A stretch of 64,000 nucleotides of DNA. Source: an uncultured Algibacter sp. Lineage in GTDB: Bacteria > Bacteroidota > Bacteroidia > Flavobacteriales > Flavobacteriaceae. A model generated the notes under the pieces. It was not told where the DNA came from. It was given only the letters and a program-made list of their open reading frames with translations, and ran no database searches. Made by a program: the position numbers and the translations under genes. The number at the start of each line of letters is the position of its first letter. Within the stretch, counting starts at the first letter, position 1. This document shows positions 45,701 to 53,483 of this stretch, in pieces. The stretch covers positions 362,855 to 426,854 of the forward strand of contig NZ_CANMAU010000005.1 in NCBI RefSeq assembly GCF_947495925.1, in the 5' to 3' direction.

Positions 45701-46267
45701 AAAAGCTCCAAGTGTTTGGCTATCCTTAATGCTTTCAGCAGTTTCACTAATTCCAATTTTACCAATTTTAGTATCACCTTTAAAAATGACACTTTTCTCA
45801 TTATTATCAGCACCAGCGCTTCTGCTATTACTTTGAAATCCACGCCGCTGAATCATATGATAAAATATTCTACCTAATTCTACTAAACTAATTTGTTCTT
45901 TAATGGCTTTCGCCCTTAATTGATATGGATTCAATTTTAACCATTCCTGTAAATCATGATTACTAAATATTTCTTTCTGATTCCATATCTTAACAACAGA
46001 GTATTCTATAGGACATAAGCCTTTTTTGGCAAGTTCACGTAATAAATAGCGTTTGCGCAATCTACGTCTATAAAATTGTCTTCTTGTACCACGGGCATCC
46101 GTTCTACTTGCATTTTTTGAAGCCTCTCTCCCCTCTCCTTCTCCTAGATTTACGACACCCTCAGGAAATATTCTACTTCCGATTCCTAAAATGTTATTTT
46201 CCTTTTCATTTATTAACGCCCAACCAATAGAGTTTGTTCCTAAATCCAATCCTAATATTTTCGTCAT
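42794..46267 (-). CDS. cas9: Cas9, type II-C
   Basis: The protein is 1157 aa, an RNA-guided DNA endonuclease. RuvC-I is ILGLDLGTNSIGWALI with Asp8, followed by an Arg-rich bridge helix (TRRQFYRRRLRKRYLLREL, about residues 60-80). RuvC-II is IKVELARDLKSS with the Glu at about 570, HNH is QIEHIYPWSRSLNDSFMNK with the His at about 650, and RuvC-III is HHAIDALVMA at about 790. The C-terminal 350 residues form the PAM-interacting part. All catalytic residues are present. It is transcribed toward the array and divergent from the tracrRNA. Length and absence of csn2 and cas4 support II-C. Confidence 0.97.
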   Translation of the reverse strand: MTKILGLDLGTNSIGWALINEKENNILGIGSRIFPEGVVNLGEGEGREASKNASRTDARGTRRQFYRRRLRKRYLLRELAKKGLCPIEYSVVKIWNQKEIFSNHDLQEWLKLNPYQLRAKAIKEQISLVELGRIFYHMIQRRGFQSNSRSAGADNNEKSVIFKGDTKIGKIGISETAESIKDSQTLGAFLNTIYPKENEPYTGDLKRIRNRYTTRQMYVDEFETIWETQKQFHPELTKELKTILGGRKKDGYSEDGVLFHQRPLRSQKHLVGHCTFEPKKTKCPVSAIPNEERRIYEWVNTLKCDLSGEKVVITQDEREKILKFLFSKEKIKFKEVRKTIGKLDGHFQFNYKDDDKILGSHTISNLSNKKFFGDKWFDFSEKEKEDIWHVLYNFDDRDRLKQYAIEKWGFSEEKADRISKFNLKDGYANLSRKAINNILPFLKMGFMNDVSVGLGGVRNALGDTWHTNKQFMLDNVPEIVRSNLKGGYIKPLKEMLKAECRLSDKELLKLYHHSSAIETSMLLDRLPVNPIADKEIQGIKNPVVITALFEIRKLVNEIIDDYGKPDEIKVELARDLKSSKKNRYETRRKQQFLEKQNDRVKAELDYIGQRPTHLNLLKYKLWEECNKTCPYTGKNIEVNQLFSGEVQIEHIYPWSRSLNDSFMNKTLCFADENRAKDDLTPYEFYSKQGEEKWQAIKLQALSCFKNKANYPNAYNKFKQFVKKKQDDDFISRQLNDTRYISKEAKNYLSKICGKVMVAPGQMTSKLRHHWGLNTILNQEKDAKSRDDHRHHAIDALVMACATRSHLQELSKWNRYDRNYALHQFPMPWESFREDAEIAIEQILVSHKKSKSILTVRTHTTKKQGKTYKNIGVAARGQLHHQTVYGSNKNCNTDEYVYRVAINSLSFLQLNNIIDLKLKEVIVDNILKSFDYDEKDFFLKMISKEKNLDKQNQKIIKGKVDRYLKENKFFMPNEGKRYKKLNKKEPSGIKREPIPIYKVRVKKVLGRAERLKDNIKQYVDPQKNHHVLIYKDEKGNLKEDVVTFWTVVERKRKGFPVYQLPADGKEIVTTLHINDMFLLGLNEDEIDWENPNKNVLKDYIYRVQKLTSGDYFFRKHTSSTVTDDKYKQVRGFGEGKTGWFTFNPIKVKISVTGKIEKI

Positions 46268-46355
46268 AATTTTAATAAATTAGTGACTATAAAGCTAAAA
46301 GAATTTTATTATTTTTCTTACGGGAAATCTCATTAATTATTAAGAAATAAATTCG

Positions 46356-46363
46356 TACATTTG
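46356..46363 (+). promoter_or_regulatory. -7 box of the tracrRNA
   Basis: TACATTTG matches the Bacteroidota -7 consensus TAnnTTTG. A transcript would start near 46370, directly before the anti-repeat. No TTTG -33 box is visible 20 bp upstream. Confidence 0.7.
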
Positions 46364-46369
46364 GGATGT

Positions 46370-46461
46370 GAAAATTTTATTCTAATCTTTAATCTTATCA
46401 CAATAAGGCTATATGCCGTAGAAGAAATTCTTGAGTCCTGCTTCGGTGGGACTTTTTTTTT
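46370..46461 (+). ncRNA. tracrRNA of the Cas9 system
   Basis: The anti-repeat at about 46380-46404 contains TCTAATCTTTAATC, shared with the plus-strand repeat and therefore complementary to the guide-sense repeat, then CACAA after a bulge. Next come a nexus hairpin GGC-TATAT-GCC (46407-46417), a small hairpin AGAA-GAAA-TTCT (46420-46431), and a terminator AGTCC/GGACT with a T9 run (46434-46461). It lies between cas9 and the neighbouring gene and is transcribed away from cas9. The 5' end is inferred from the promoter box. Confidence 0.92.
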
Positions 46462-46655
46462 GAGATTTAATTGCCGTATTAGTGCAATTGAAGGCTCTAT
46501 TTTTTTGGGGTATAACTTCATAGAAAAATGACGACTTAGGTTCATAGACTTCCTAGGATTTTGAGAAATTTGCTATTCAGTCTGTATTTATTAATTTAGT
46601 TTTTTAATCAAATGCCTAATAAGGCAGTAATAGGCTATTAATACAAAGGAATTAG

Positions 46656-47222
46656 ATGAAATTAAACAAACAGAAAAAATTTGAAGCATTACTTCATAGA
46701 CATGCTGATATGTCGAATTTATTACAGGTTATGATGCGTGCAGATTTGAGAATTTTTTCTGGGTTTCTAACCTTACAATTTGCCTTTGGTGGTTTTATAT
46801 CTCAGTTCTCGCTTTCCGAATTTGGAAAAATAGGGTTATTTATAATAGATTTGGCACTTGCTTCCACATGCTATTTTATTCTTCGCAACCATAATGAAAG
46901 AAGAAATGAAGTGGTTCAAACCCTTAAAAATTGTAACGAGGCTTTAGGTTATAATGAGCCTGGTGTTTATATTGAATCAAAACCTTTAAACAGCAAAACA
47001 GAGAGAAGACCTTGGTTAAAGTTTTATATCATTAGTAATATAATTACGGTTATTGGGATTGGTTTTATTTTATTTTTTGGAAATCCAAAACCTAAAGTTG
47101 ATGGAAATAGTATGATTAAAAAGGCTCTAAATATTCCCATGAAACCTACCCAGGACACCTTAAACACAACCATTATTAAAGAACACATATTACCTACAGA
47201 TACGCTCACCAAAAAGCAATAA
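46656..47222 (+). CDS. Hypothetical membrane protein
   Basis: The protein is 188 aa. A polar helical N-terminus (residues 1-30) is followed by two closely spaced hydrophobic segments (about residues 33-57 and 62-78), a basic stretch (NHNERRNEVVQTL), and a third helix near 125-145, then a Lys/Thr-rich tail. I do not recognise the family. It stands next to the CRISPR locus and before an AbiE-like pair. Confidence 0.6.
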   Translation: MKLNKQKKFEALLHRHADMSNLLQVMMRADLRIFSGFLTLQFAFGGFISQFSLSEFGKIGLFIIDLALASTCYFILRNHNERRNEVVQTLKNCNEALGYNEPGVYIESKPLNSKTERRPWLKFYIISNIITVIGIGFILFFGNPKPKVDGNSMIKKALNIPMKPTQDTLNTTIIKEHILPTDTLTKKQ

Positions 47223-47357
47223 CTCCGTTATTTAAGAGTGTAGTCATCAAAACTGAATACTGCTCTGCCTTTAAAGATCATCACTATGCTCCTATATGCT
47301 CATTTAATTATGATATCTGGCAAGGTATTTGTTTTTAAAAATGTAAACAAAATTATT

Positions 47358-47365
47358 TATATTTG
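47358..47365 (+). promoter_or_regulatory. -7 box upstream of the AbiE-like pair
   Basis: TATATTTG fits TAnnTTTG. A transcript would start near 47371, so the AbiE-like pair may be nearly leaderless if the ATG at 47370 is used. Confidence 0.5.
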
Positions 47366-47369
47366 TATT

Positions 47370-47855
47370 ATGAATGACCTCATAGAAAAATACAAAGGCA
47401 TCCATCCGGGTTTTATACTTGAGCGTGAGCTAAATAAACGTTTGATTCGTCAACGTCCATTTGCTATGTCCATAAATGAACATCCCCAAACACTTAATGC
47501 GATTACTAAAGGTAAAAGAAAACTTAATACCCATCTAGCCTTAAAGATAGAAACTGAGTTAGATATGGAAGAAGGCACCTTAGCTCTATTACAAACGTAT
47601 TATGACATTGCTAAAGAAAAGAAAAAACAGACCTTAAAAACTCCAAACCTTTCCATTTTAAGACCATCTTTATTCTGGGATACAGATATTAACACTATAG
47701 ATTGGGACAAACAATATAAGGCGGTTATAAAGCGTGTTTTTGAGCGTGGCAACACGGATGAACAAAAAGAGATTCGCCGCTTTTATGGTCTAAAGAAAAT
47801 AAATGCAACTTTAAACGCAACAACTAGAAAACCATATACGGTGTCTAGATTATAA
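47370..47855 (+). CDS. HTH antitoxin-like protein (HigA/AbiEi-like)
   Basis: The protein is 161 aa from this start. Residues 5-70 form an HTH domain of the HigA type (HPGFILERELNKRLIRQRPFAMSINEHPQTLNAITKGKRKL), and the rest is a helical domain that ends at FYGLKKINATLNATTRKPYTV. The upstream ATG at 47286 is discarded because it extends the protein with a hydrophobic, unrelated segment and lies before the promoter box. It is 14 bp before the nucleotidyltransferase, so it is probably the antitoxin and repressor. Confidence 0.72.
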   Translation: MNDLIEKYKGIHPGFILERELNKRLIRQRPFAMSINEHPQTLNAITKGKRKLNTHLALKIETELDMEEGTLALLQTYYDIAKEKKKQTLKTPNLSILRPSLFWDTDINTIDWDKQYKAVIKRVFERGNTDEQKEIRRFYGLKKINATLNATTRKPYTVSRL

Positions 47856-47869
47856 GCCTATATATTTCC

Positions 47870-48517
47870 ATGTTATATTATAATACAGTAAATGACTTAC
47901 TTCGAGAAAGCTTAGGACAACTCATGGATTCAGAAGTCTTTAGTGATTTCAGGTTGGTTGGAGGAACAGCATTAAGTCTACAAATTGGGCATAGGGAATC
48001 TATCGATATTGATTTATTTAGCGATGCTGCTTATGGTACTATTGACTTTAAAGTCATCGATACCTATCTTGAATCAAACTTCGCCTATATTGACCATCTT
48101 AGTAACATCGACCCTGGATTAGGAAAGGCTTATTTTATAGGCCATGATTCAGACCACGCTTTAAAATTAGATGTTTATTATACGGATGAATATATACAGC
48201 CTGAATATACTGAAGACCGTATTAGAATGGCAACCATAGAAGAAATCATTGCCATGAAGCTAGATGTTATACAAAGAGGTGGTAGAAAAAAGGATTTTTG
48301 GGACTTACACGAACTCTTTAACACTTATAATATTGAACACATGTTACAATTGCATAAGCAACGTTACCCTTATGGACATGACAGCGCACTAATCCTTCAA
48401 AATTTTATTGATTTTTCACAGGCGGATCATGACTTCGATCCTATTTGTTACATGGGAAAGCACTGGGAATTTATTAAAGAGGATATTGTCGACGTCATTC
48501 ATGCTTATAATATTTAA
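47870..48517 (+). CDS. AbiEii/AbiGii-family nucleotidyltransferase toxin
   Basis: The protein is 215 aa with a clear nucleotidyltransferase motif: LVGGTALSLQIGHRESIDIDLFS (about residues 25-47), with the two catalytic Asp in DIDLF, and a further Lys in TIEEIIAMKLDVIQRGGRKKDFWDLHEL. AbiEii-type enzymes add nucleotides to RNA ends, blocking growth on phage attack; type IV toxin-antitoxin systems use this. The pair may protect the mobile element or kill cells that lose it. Confidence 0.82.
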   Translation: MLYYNTVNDLLRESLGQLMDSEVFSDFRLVGGTALSLQIGHRESIDIDLFSDAAYGTIDFKVIDTYLESNFAYIDHLSNIDPGLGKAYFIGHDSDHALKLDVYYTDEYIQPEYTEDRIRMATIEEIIAMKLDVIQRGGRKKDFWDLHELFNTYNIEHMLQLHKQRYPYGHDSALILQNFIDFSQADHDFDPICYMGKHWEFIKEDIVDVIHAYNI

Positions 48518-48603
48518 ATCAGCATAATAGCTAATTTTTTTTAAAATACAGGCCATAAATGGCTTCATTTAAATGTTAAAAGCATCCATACTAAAACGAA
48601 ACC

Positions 48604-48876
48604 TTATTCATTTTTTTTTGCCTCTATAGACTTAATACTCTCTTTTTTAAACATCTGCTTGTATGCTTTTAACAAGCCTTCTTCTTTACATCTAAAATAG
48701 AGCCATCCTTTTTTATATCCCTTGAACTGTCTTCTTCTTTCCAAATAGGTTACTTTCTCCATATCTGACAAGGTTCTGTAATTGTTTCTATATGTTTTAC
48801 GCGGAAAGACAGATCTGAATACACCCCACAGGATAAATTCCAATATTTTAAAGAAGAAGACAACCAGCATTCCCAT
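48604..48876 (-). CDS. Hypothetical small membrane protein
   Basis: The protein is 90 aa. One hydrophobic segment (about residues 2-24) is followed by a highly basic region (RRRQFKGYKKGWLYFRCKEEG) and a Lys/Glu-rich tail. It lies 10 bp after the 84-aa gene in the same direction. No family recognised. Confidence 0.5.
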   Translation of the reverse strand: MGMLVVFFFKILEFILWGVFRSVFPRKTYRNNYRTLSDMEKVTYLERRRQFKGYKKGWLYFRCKEEGLLKAYKQMFKKESIKSIEAKKNE

Positions 48877-48886
48877 ATTATAGCAT

Positions 48887-49141
48887 TTAGAAATATCGAA
48901 TCAGTGCCCTGAGTTTCACACAGAGATTAGCATGTAATTCATGATAGGTTGTTTCATCAATAGCAACAAAGTCTTCCCATTCCTCCATATCTTCTATGAC
49001 GTCCTCCCATTTGGAAAACCCAAAGACCATAAAATCATAGCTTGTAGATGTCATAAGAGTTTCTTTGGACAACTTATACAAGGCCATCGCTTTTTGATTA
49101 GCACATAAAATGTAAGTCCTTAGTTTAGTATTCATATTCAA
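48887..49141 (-). CDS. Hypothetical small protein
   Basis: The protein is 84 aa, soluble, with acidic stretch EDVIEDMEEWEDFVAIDE. I do not recognise it. It lies between the coupling protein gene and the 90-aa membrane protein gene and could be an accessory mobilisation gene. Confidence 0.5.
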   Translation of the reverse strand: MNMNTKLRTYILCANQKAMALYKLSKETLMTSTSYDFMVFGFSKWEDVIEDMEEWEDFVAIDETTYHELHANLCVKLRALIRYF

Positions 49142-49281
49142 TAAAATAAGTAAATTTAGTTAAGTTTCGGGTTTATCATAGCGATTATTGAATTTATTAC
49201 TTTGTAGTCAAACTTTAATCCTTTACAGACAAATGACACAAACACATGGTAGTCTAAAAATCAACATGAAATTAAAAGCGA

Positions 49282-50718
49282 TCAAAATAAGTTGGCTATC
49301 TCTCCATATATCCGCTTATAATGAAGCTCTAATTCCTCATCCGTGAGTACAACCTTTTTTTCAGGCAATACCTTTACTATCTTTTGGAGTTTAAACTGCA
49401 CCTTTTTATCTTTTCCATCCGCAAAGGCAACAAACTCTCCTTGTTTTAATTGGAAGAAAATAGCGGCCCGCTGTTTAGAAACTTCCTTCTCCCCTTTGGT
49501 AACTCTGGTATCAAAATTGAGATTAAAGCCTTTATTAACGCTCGTGGTTTTCATTTTTATTAACTCAAAAAACTGCTCATAGTATTTGGCGGTATCGGGG
49601 TCATTGACCTTTCCAAAAAACTGATAAGATAAATTGCTCAAAATCGCTTTACTGGCTTTATCTCCATAGAGCATATCATTCTGTATTTTATCTTGCATGA
49701 TGTAGACTGTAGAGATATCATAACTCCTTAGCGTAGCCGGAATGCGATGCATATTCACTAATCGAATGGTAGGTGCTTCCTCTAAAAGTATAAATGACGA
49801 TTCTCGATGCCGAACACTCATTTGTTTAATAACCGTGTGCATGATTGTTGCTATTATAGGTGCATAGGCCGATTCGTATTTCGGATTATTGACTATGGAT
49901 ATGACAGCGCGATTATCTGGTTTATTGGCATCAAGTGGCACTTCATCTTTTGAGAGTACCATAAAAATACGTTGAGAACTAATCTTCTTAAACGCATTAG
50001 CTAACGTACTTTTCACGCCTGCCGTTTGCTTTTCAGATTCTATCCCATTAATAAAAGCACTCGCCATACTTTTAGAGGTGATGTTGGAACTGAGAAAAGC
50101 CACTAGTTTTTTAGTATGCATACTTTGAAAGGTAGCAATGAGATATGGTAAGGTGCAATACTTTGGGTAATCACATTTTAGTTTCCAAATCAAACCTGCC
50201 AATAAGCCTTCCACAGCATCATTAAAGAAACGTGACGTGGCGTTGGGCACGCCCGTTTGTTCCAATAAATTTTCAATAAGTACCCTAGAAAGTTCATTGA
50301 CACTTTCTTCATTCGGCAGATACCTCGGAGCTATAGGGTTTACTTTAGAGTAGATCCGATCAAATGAAATGATGTAGAATGTCACTTGATCTTTATTCTG
50401 AAACAAGGGATATGCCATTTCGGTAAGTTCAAAATCCTTATAATCATGAATGATTCCGCAGAAGTCGTGTTTACTGAAATGCTGCAAGAGATTATAAACG
50501 ACACTTTCTGTTTTCCCACTACCAGCCGAACCAATAACAGATACACCACGTTTAATATTATCAATTTTCAACTTCCCCCGTTTCAGTTTAAAACGAACTC
50601 CATATTTTTTATCAGCAGAGCCAGCACCTTCTTCATGAAAAAAGACATAAACTACAATACTCAAAATGAGTACTGGAATGATGATATACAGAACAATATG
50701 TGGCCATGACAAACTCAT
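49282..50718 (-). CDS. Type IV coupling protein (VirD4/MobC-like)
   Basis: The protein (478 aa) is a P-loop ATPase that brings the relaxase-DNA complex to the channel. It has one membrane helix near the N-terminus (PHIVLYIIIPVLILSIVVYVFF), Walker A VIGSAGSGKTES at about residue 60, and Walker B SFILLEEAPTIRL at about 308. The C-terminal part has QDKIQNDMLYGDKASKAILSNLSYQFFGKVND, typical for the TraG/VirD4 family. Length is shorter than most Bacteroides MobC proteins (around 600-670). It overlaps the relaxase gene by 4 bp. No T4SS genes lie in its neighbourhood. Confidence 0.85.
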   Translation of the reverse strand: MSLSWPHIVLYIIIPVLILSIVVYVFFHEEGAGSADKKYGVRFKLKRGKLKIDNIKRGVSVIGSAGSGKTESVVYNLLQHFSKHDFCGIIHDYKDFELTEMAYPLFQNKDQVTFYIISFDRIYSKVNPIAPRYLPNEESVNELSRVLIENLLEQTGVPNATSRFFNDAVEGLLAGLIWKLKCDYPKYCTLPYLIATFQSMHTKKLVAFLSSNITSKSMASAFINGIESEKQTAGVKSTLANAFKKISSQRIFMVLSKDEVPLDANKPDNRAVISIVNNPKYESAYAPIIATIMHTVIKQMSVRHRESSFILLEEAPTIRLVNMHRIPATLRSYDISTVYIMQDKIQNDMLYGDKASKAILSNLSYQFFGKVNDPDTAKYYEQFFELIKMKTTSVNKGFNLNFDTRVTKGEKEVSKQRAAIFFQLKQGEFVAFADGKDKKVQFKLQKIVKVLPEKKVVLTDEELELHYKRIYGEIANLF

Positions 50719-51749
50719 ATCCCGATAGATCCAGATTCGATAGCTTTTCCGATACTTCGTTTTAAATACTTAATCGCTTTTAACATCAATTGCACTTTAT
50801 TGGTAGGCAAATTTAAAAGCGTTGTATTCACACCTGCTTTACTAAGCATTTTAAAAGCTATTGCTTTTTGCGTAGTTGGTAAACCCATGATGCTTGCCAA
50901 GTATTTTTGTGGGTTTTTAATAAAAAGCTTTCTAGCCTTATAAGATTCCACATAATTGCGATTGTATTGAAACTTTTTATCAAAAGTTTTTTCAGAATTC
51001 GAAAAAAACACATCTCTATTAAACCCGCGCTTGACTATTTTACCATTCATTTCTACTTCAGAAGCTTTGTATTTACTCCCTGGAGATAAACTATATCTAT
51101 TGGACTTATCTTTCCTACTCATTATAATATGAATATGAGATTGCGCCCCTTGTTTCGGCATACCTTGAACAATCATTTGCCCATTTAGCTGATGGGGCGC
51201 GTCGGCATTAAGCTGCTTTATTTGCCTTAAAATGGCCTTACGATCACCTTGCAATTTACCCTGTTCAATTTTCAGAATATCATGTCTTAAGCGCACGATC
51301 TTCTTTTGAAAAGGGGCATTTTCTTGAATGGCCTTATCCATACCTTTATAAATTCTTTCATGTTCTACTTTGGCATAATATACAATGTCGTCTACGTGAA
51401 TTGGTCTACCATCAATTTCGCGATTAAATGCTTTCGCATAATCCTCCATAAGTGCACGGGTATAAGCTTTCAAATCTTGTGAATGATTTTTTAAATGTTT
51501 TAATTCATGTTGACTCGGGCTAACTGTCAATGCATAGAATTTTGGTTCTGATTTCTTAAGTTTGGACGTATTCGAATCAATATCATGAATAACCGTTTTG
51601 TTAGAAACGGCATCATCATATTGGTTAAAAAAAAACTCCATATCCTCCCGGGGTTTCCCTTCATTCTCTTTTTCTAAATATCCAACAAAATCGGCAACAG
51701 AACTTGCGTAATTAGCTCCTATTTTCTGGGGTGTTATACTCATGTACAT
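50715..51749 (-). CDS. Relaxase/mobilisation protein (MobB, DUF5712-like)
   Basis: The protein is 344 aa; ATG at 51749 or 51743. The His cluster in GAQSHIHIIMSRKD (about residues 207-220) is the metal-binding HxHxx motif of relaxases. The N-terminal part has FYALTVSPSQHELKHL with conserved His. A long basic C-terminus follows. Relaxase nicks the oriT and pilots the strand into the recipient. It overlaps the preceding gene by 38 bp and the coupling protein gene by 4 bp, forming a mob operon. Confidence 0.82.
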   Translation of the reverse strand: MYMSITPQKIGANYASSVADFVGYLEKENEGKPREDMEFFFNQYDDAVSNKTVIHDIDSNTSKLKKSEPKFYALTVSPSQHELKHLKNHSQDLKAYTRALMEDYAKAFNREIDGRPIHVDDIVYYAKVEHERIYKGMDKAIQENAPFQKKIVRLRHDILKIEQGKLQGDRKAILRQIKQLNADAPHQLNGQMIVQGMPKQGAQSHIHIIMSRKDKSNRYSLSPGSKYKASEVEMNGKIVKRGFNRDVFFSNSEKTFDKKFQYNRNYVESYKARKLFIKNPQKYLASIMGLPTTQKAIAFKMLSKAGVNTTLLNLPTNKVQLMLKAIKYLKRSIGKAIESGSIGI

Positions 51750-52296
51750 GCTCCAGTTTTTTTTTAAATTGTTTCATAGACTCTTTATTAACATCTAATC
51801 TATAATGTCCGACGCCAAAATTATTTCTCACATATTTCAATGTTTTAAGCAGATCTGTGGTGTCTTGTTTTAGGTTCGTATAATCTTTCTGAGATTTGTG
51901 ATAGGCTTTCTGATAATACTCAAGTTCTTCACGTTCTGTAATGAGTTTTGGTGTTCCAAAATTAAAAGTGTCTTCTTCAATACTTTCCATTTTGGCAGTT
52001 TCTTCAAACAGTGTTTTTAAAATGAGGGTGGTTGGTTTGTGATGCATCTTTTCTATGCTCTTGATAATGGCGATAATGGCATTAGAGCGTTTAATGATTT
52101 GCCCTTTTAGTGAGGTAATGCTATCCCCTAGATTATCTTGCGGAGAAACTCCATTTAATTCAAAAAAGTTAATCATATGGTATAAGGTCATCGACTGTGA
52201 TTTTGAAATAGTTTTACAATACTTTCTAAATTTATGTGCTACTGAAGATTTGATGCTTAAACTCTCAAATCGTTCTTTTTCATATCCTTTATCCAT
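51712..52296 (-). CDS. BfmA/BtgA-like mobilisation accessory protein
   Basis: The protein is 194 aa. The N-terminal 60 residues read SLSIKSSVAHKFRKYCKTISKSQSMTLYHMINFFELNG, a ribbon-helix-helix-like DNA-binding part as in BfmA/BtgA, and the rest is helical with coiled coil character. These proteins bind oriT near the relaxase. It is the first gene of the mob operon, and the oriT is expected in the 450-bp region directly upstream. Confidence 0.75.
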   Translation of the reverse strand: MDKGYEKERFESLSIKSSVAHKFRKYCKTISKSQSMTLYHMINFFELNGVSPQDNLGDSITSLKGQIIKRSNAIIAIIKSIEKMHHKPTTLILKTLFEETAKMESIEEDTFNFGTPKLITEREELEYYQKAYHKSQKDYTNLKQDTTDLLKTLKYVRNNFGVGHYRLDVNKESMKQFKKKLEHVHEYNTPENRS

Positions 52297-52708
52297 TTTT
52301 TCGTGAAAAATTTGTTGGTTTTACTGGGCTCTAAGAGTTTTTCCGTGAAAATGGAAAAACACCTTTTTTTCATAAAACCTCTAATCCCTTTATCTATAAG
52401 GGATTGCATAAAAATAAAAACCTGTAACATCGCATCGCGTGTTACCCTCTTGCTTATCGATTTCGTCATGCTTCAGCATGACAAAATTTTCAAACAACCT
52501 GACTAAAAAGTCCGTTGCTTTTTTTACTCATAACAACTTGCTACGGTATTAAAGGTATTTGTTTTAGGCTCTAATTAAAAACGCGAATTGATGTCAAATG
52601 CTTTGGTTTTATGGTATTCAAAATGATTTTCAAAAACGGCAGGTTCTAGGACGTCAGATTTTTAAAAAAATGACATCCTCATTTATACTTTATACGGTTT
52701 TTGAAAAA
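52297..52708. other. Non-coding region, candidate oriT
   Basis: About 410 bp upstream of the mobilisation operon hold several inverted repeats: a perfect hairpin GTCATGC-TTCA-GCATGAC at 52465-52482, AATCCCTT...AAGGGATT at about 52381-52402. Because the relaxase and BfmA-like genes start here and read away, this is the expected site for a transfer origin. A nick site could not be assigned by eye. Confidence 0.45.
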
Positions 52709-52733
52709 AGACCTTTGAAAAACTCAAAGGTCT
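52709..52733 (-). terminator. Terminator of the radC/52.8-kb operon
   Basis: AGACCTTTGA at 52709-52718 pairs over 10 bp with TCAAAGGTCT at 52724-52733. On the minus strand, T bases follow (A run on plus at 52704-52708). It stands 21 bp after the stop of the 65-aa gene. Confidence 0.85.
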
Positions 52734-52754
52734 CATGGATGGTTGAAGTAAGCT

Positions 52755-52952
52755 CTAGATATTAAAAACGAATATGTAGTTATATAGATTTCGAATAGCC
52801 TCTTCATTTAGAAGGGTATCATAATCTAAATGATTTTCTATGGCATAAGCTTTTAAGTCATCCCCAGACTGTTGCTCCACATCACACTTTGAATTTTGAA
52901 GTAACCGCTCTTGAGTTTCAGCATCCAGATTATTATAATTTAAGTATATCAT
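52755..52952 (-). CDS. Hypothetical small protein
   Basis: The protein is 65 aa, acidic and soluble (NLDAETQERLLQNSKCDVEQQSG, then LDYDTLLNEEAIRNLYNY). It follows radC by 17 bp and is followed by a strong terminator, so it is likely the last gene of that transcript. No family recognised. Confidence 0.55.
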   Translation of the reverse strand: MIYLNYNNLDAETQERLLQNSKCDVEQQSGDDLKAYAIENHLDYDTLLNEEAIRNLYNYIFVFNI

Positions 52953-52969
52953 GATTCCTAAATTTTAAA

Positions 52970-53413
52970 TTATAAGACATTATGATCTGCAAAACTGTAA
53001 TACTTCCCATTTGGAATGATTATCAAATGGTCTAGTATTTTAACATCAAAAAGCGCAGCTGCTTTTTTTATTTTTTGGGTAAGGATTTTATCGGCTTCAC
53101 TTGGTTTTAAGATTCCACTAGGGTGATTATGTGCTAAAATAACACCAACCGAAAGTGACTTTAAAACGATACCAAACAAAATTCTAACATCTACGAGAGT
53201 TCCAGTAATACCTCCCGAAGATATTTGGCAAATTCCTTTGACCATATTTGAATTATTAAGAAGCATAATATTAAAGGTTTCAAATAAACCTATAGTGTTT
53301 TTATTCCAATGCTTATAAAGAATATCCTTGGCATCTGAAGAACTTGAAATTTTTACTTGCGTCTTGAGTTTCTCTTTATAACTTATTTGTATTTCATTAA
53401 CTTTGCTGTTCAT
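52970..53413 (-). CDS. RadC/JAB-domain protein
   Basis: The protein is 147 aa, carrying the JAB metal motif LAHNHPSGILKPSEAD (HxHPSG...D) and the closing ILDHLIIIPNGKYYSFAD. RadC-like proteins are common on Bacteroidota mobile elements; their role is not settled. It is preceded by a terminator and followed by a 65-aa gene. Confidence 0.88.
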   Translation of the reverse strand: MNSKVNEIQISYKEKLKTQVKISSSSDAKDILYKHWNKNTIGLFETFNIMLLNNSNMVKGICQISSGGITGTLVDVRILFGIVLKSLSVGVILAHNHPSGILKPSEADKILTQKIKKAAALFDVKILDHLIIIPNGKYYSFADHNVL

Positions 53414-53442
53414 TGTAAGTTTCTTTAGAAATTAATAATGAA

Positions 53443-53476
53443 AAGAGGGTGTTACATTAAAAGGGAACACCCTCTT
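53443..53476 (-). terminator. Terminator of the SSB gene
   Basis: AAGAGGGTGTT at 53443-53453 pairs over 11 bp with AACACCCTCTT at 53466-53476. It is directly after the ssb stop in the minus direction. Confidence 0.8.
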
Positions 53477-53483
53477 CTTAATC

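Noticed and set aside
46333..46545. Minus-strand open frame covering the tracrRNA
   Set aside because: Shadow of the tracrRNA; no motif and the plus strand has promoter, anti-repeat and terminator.
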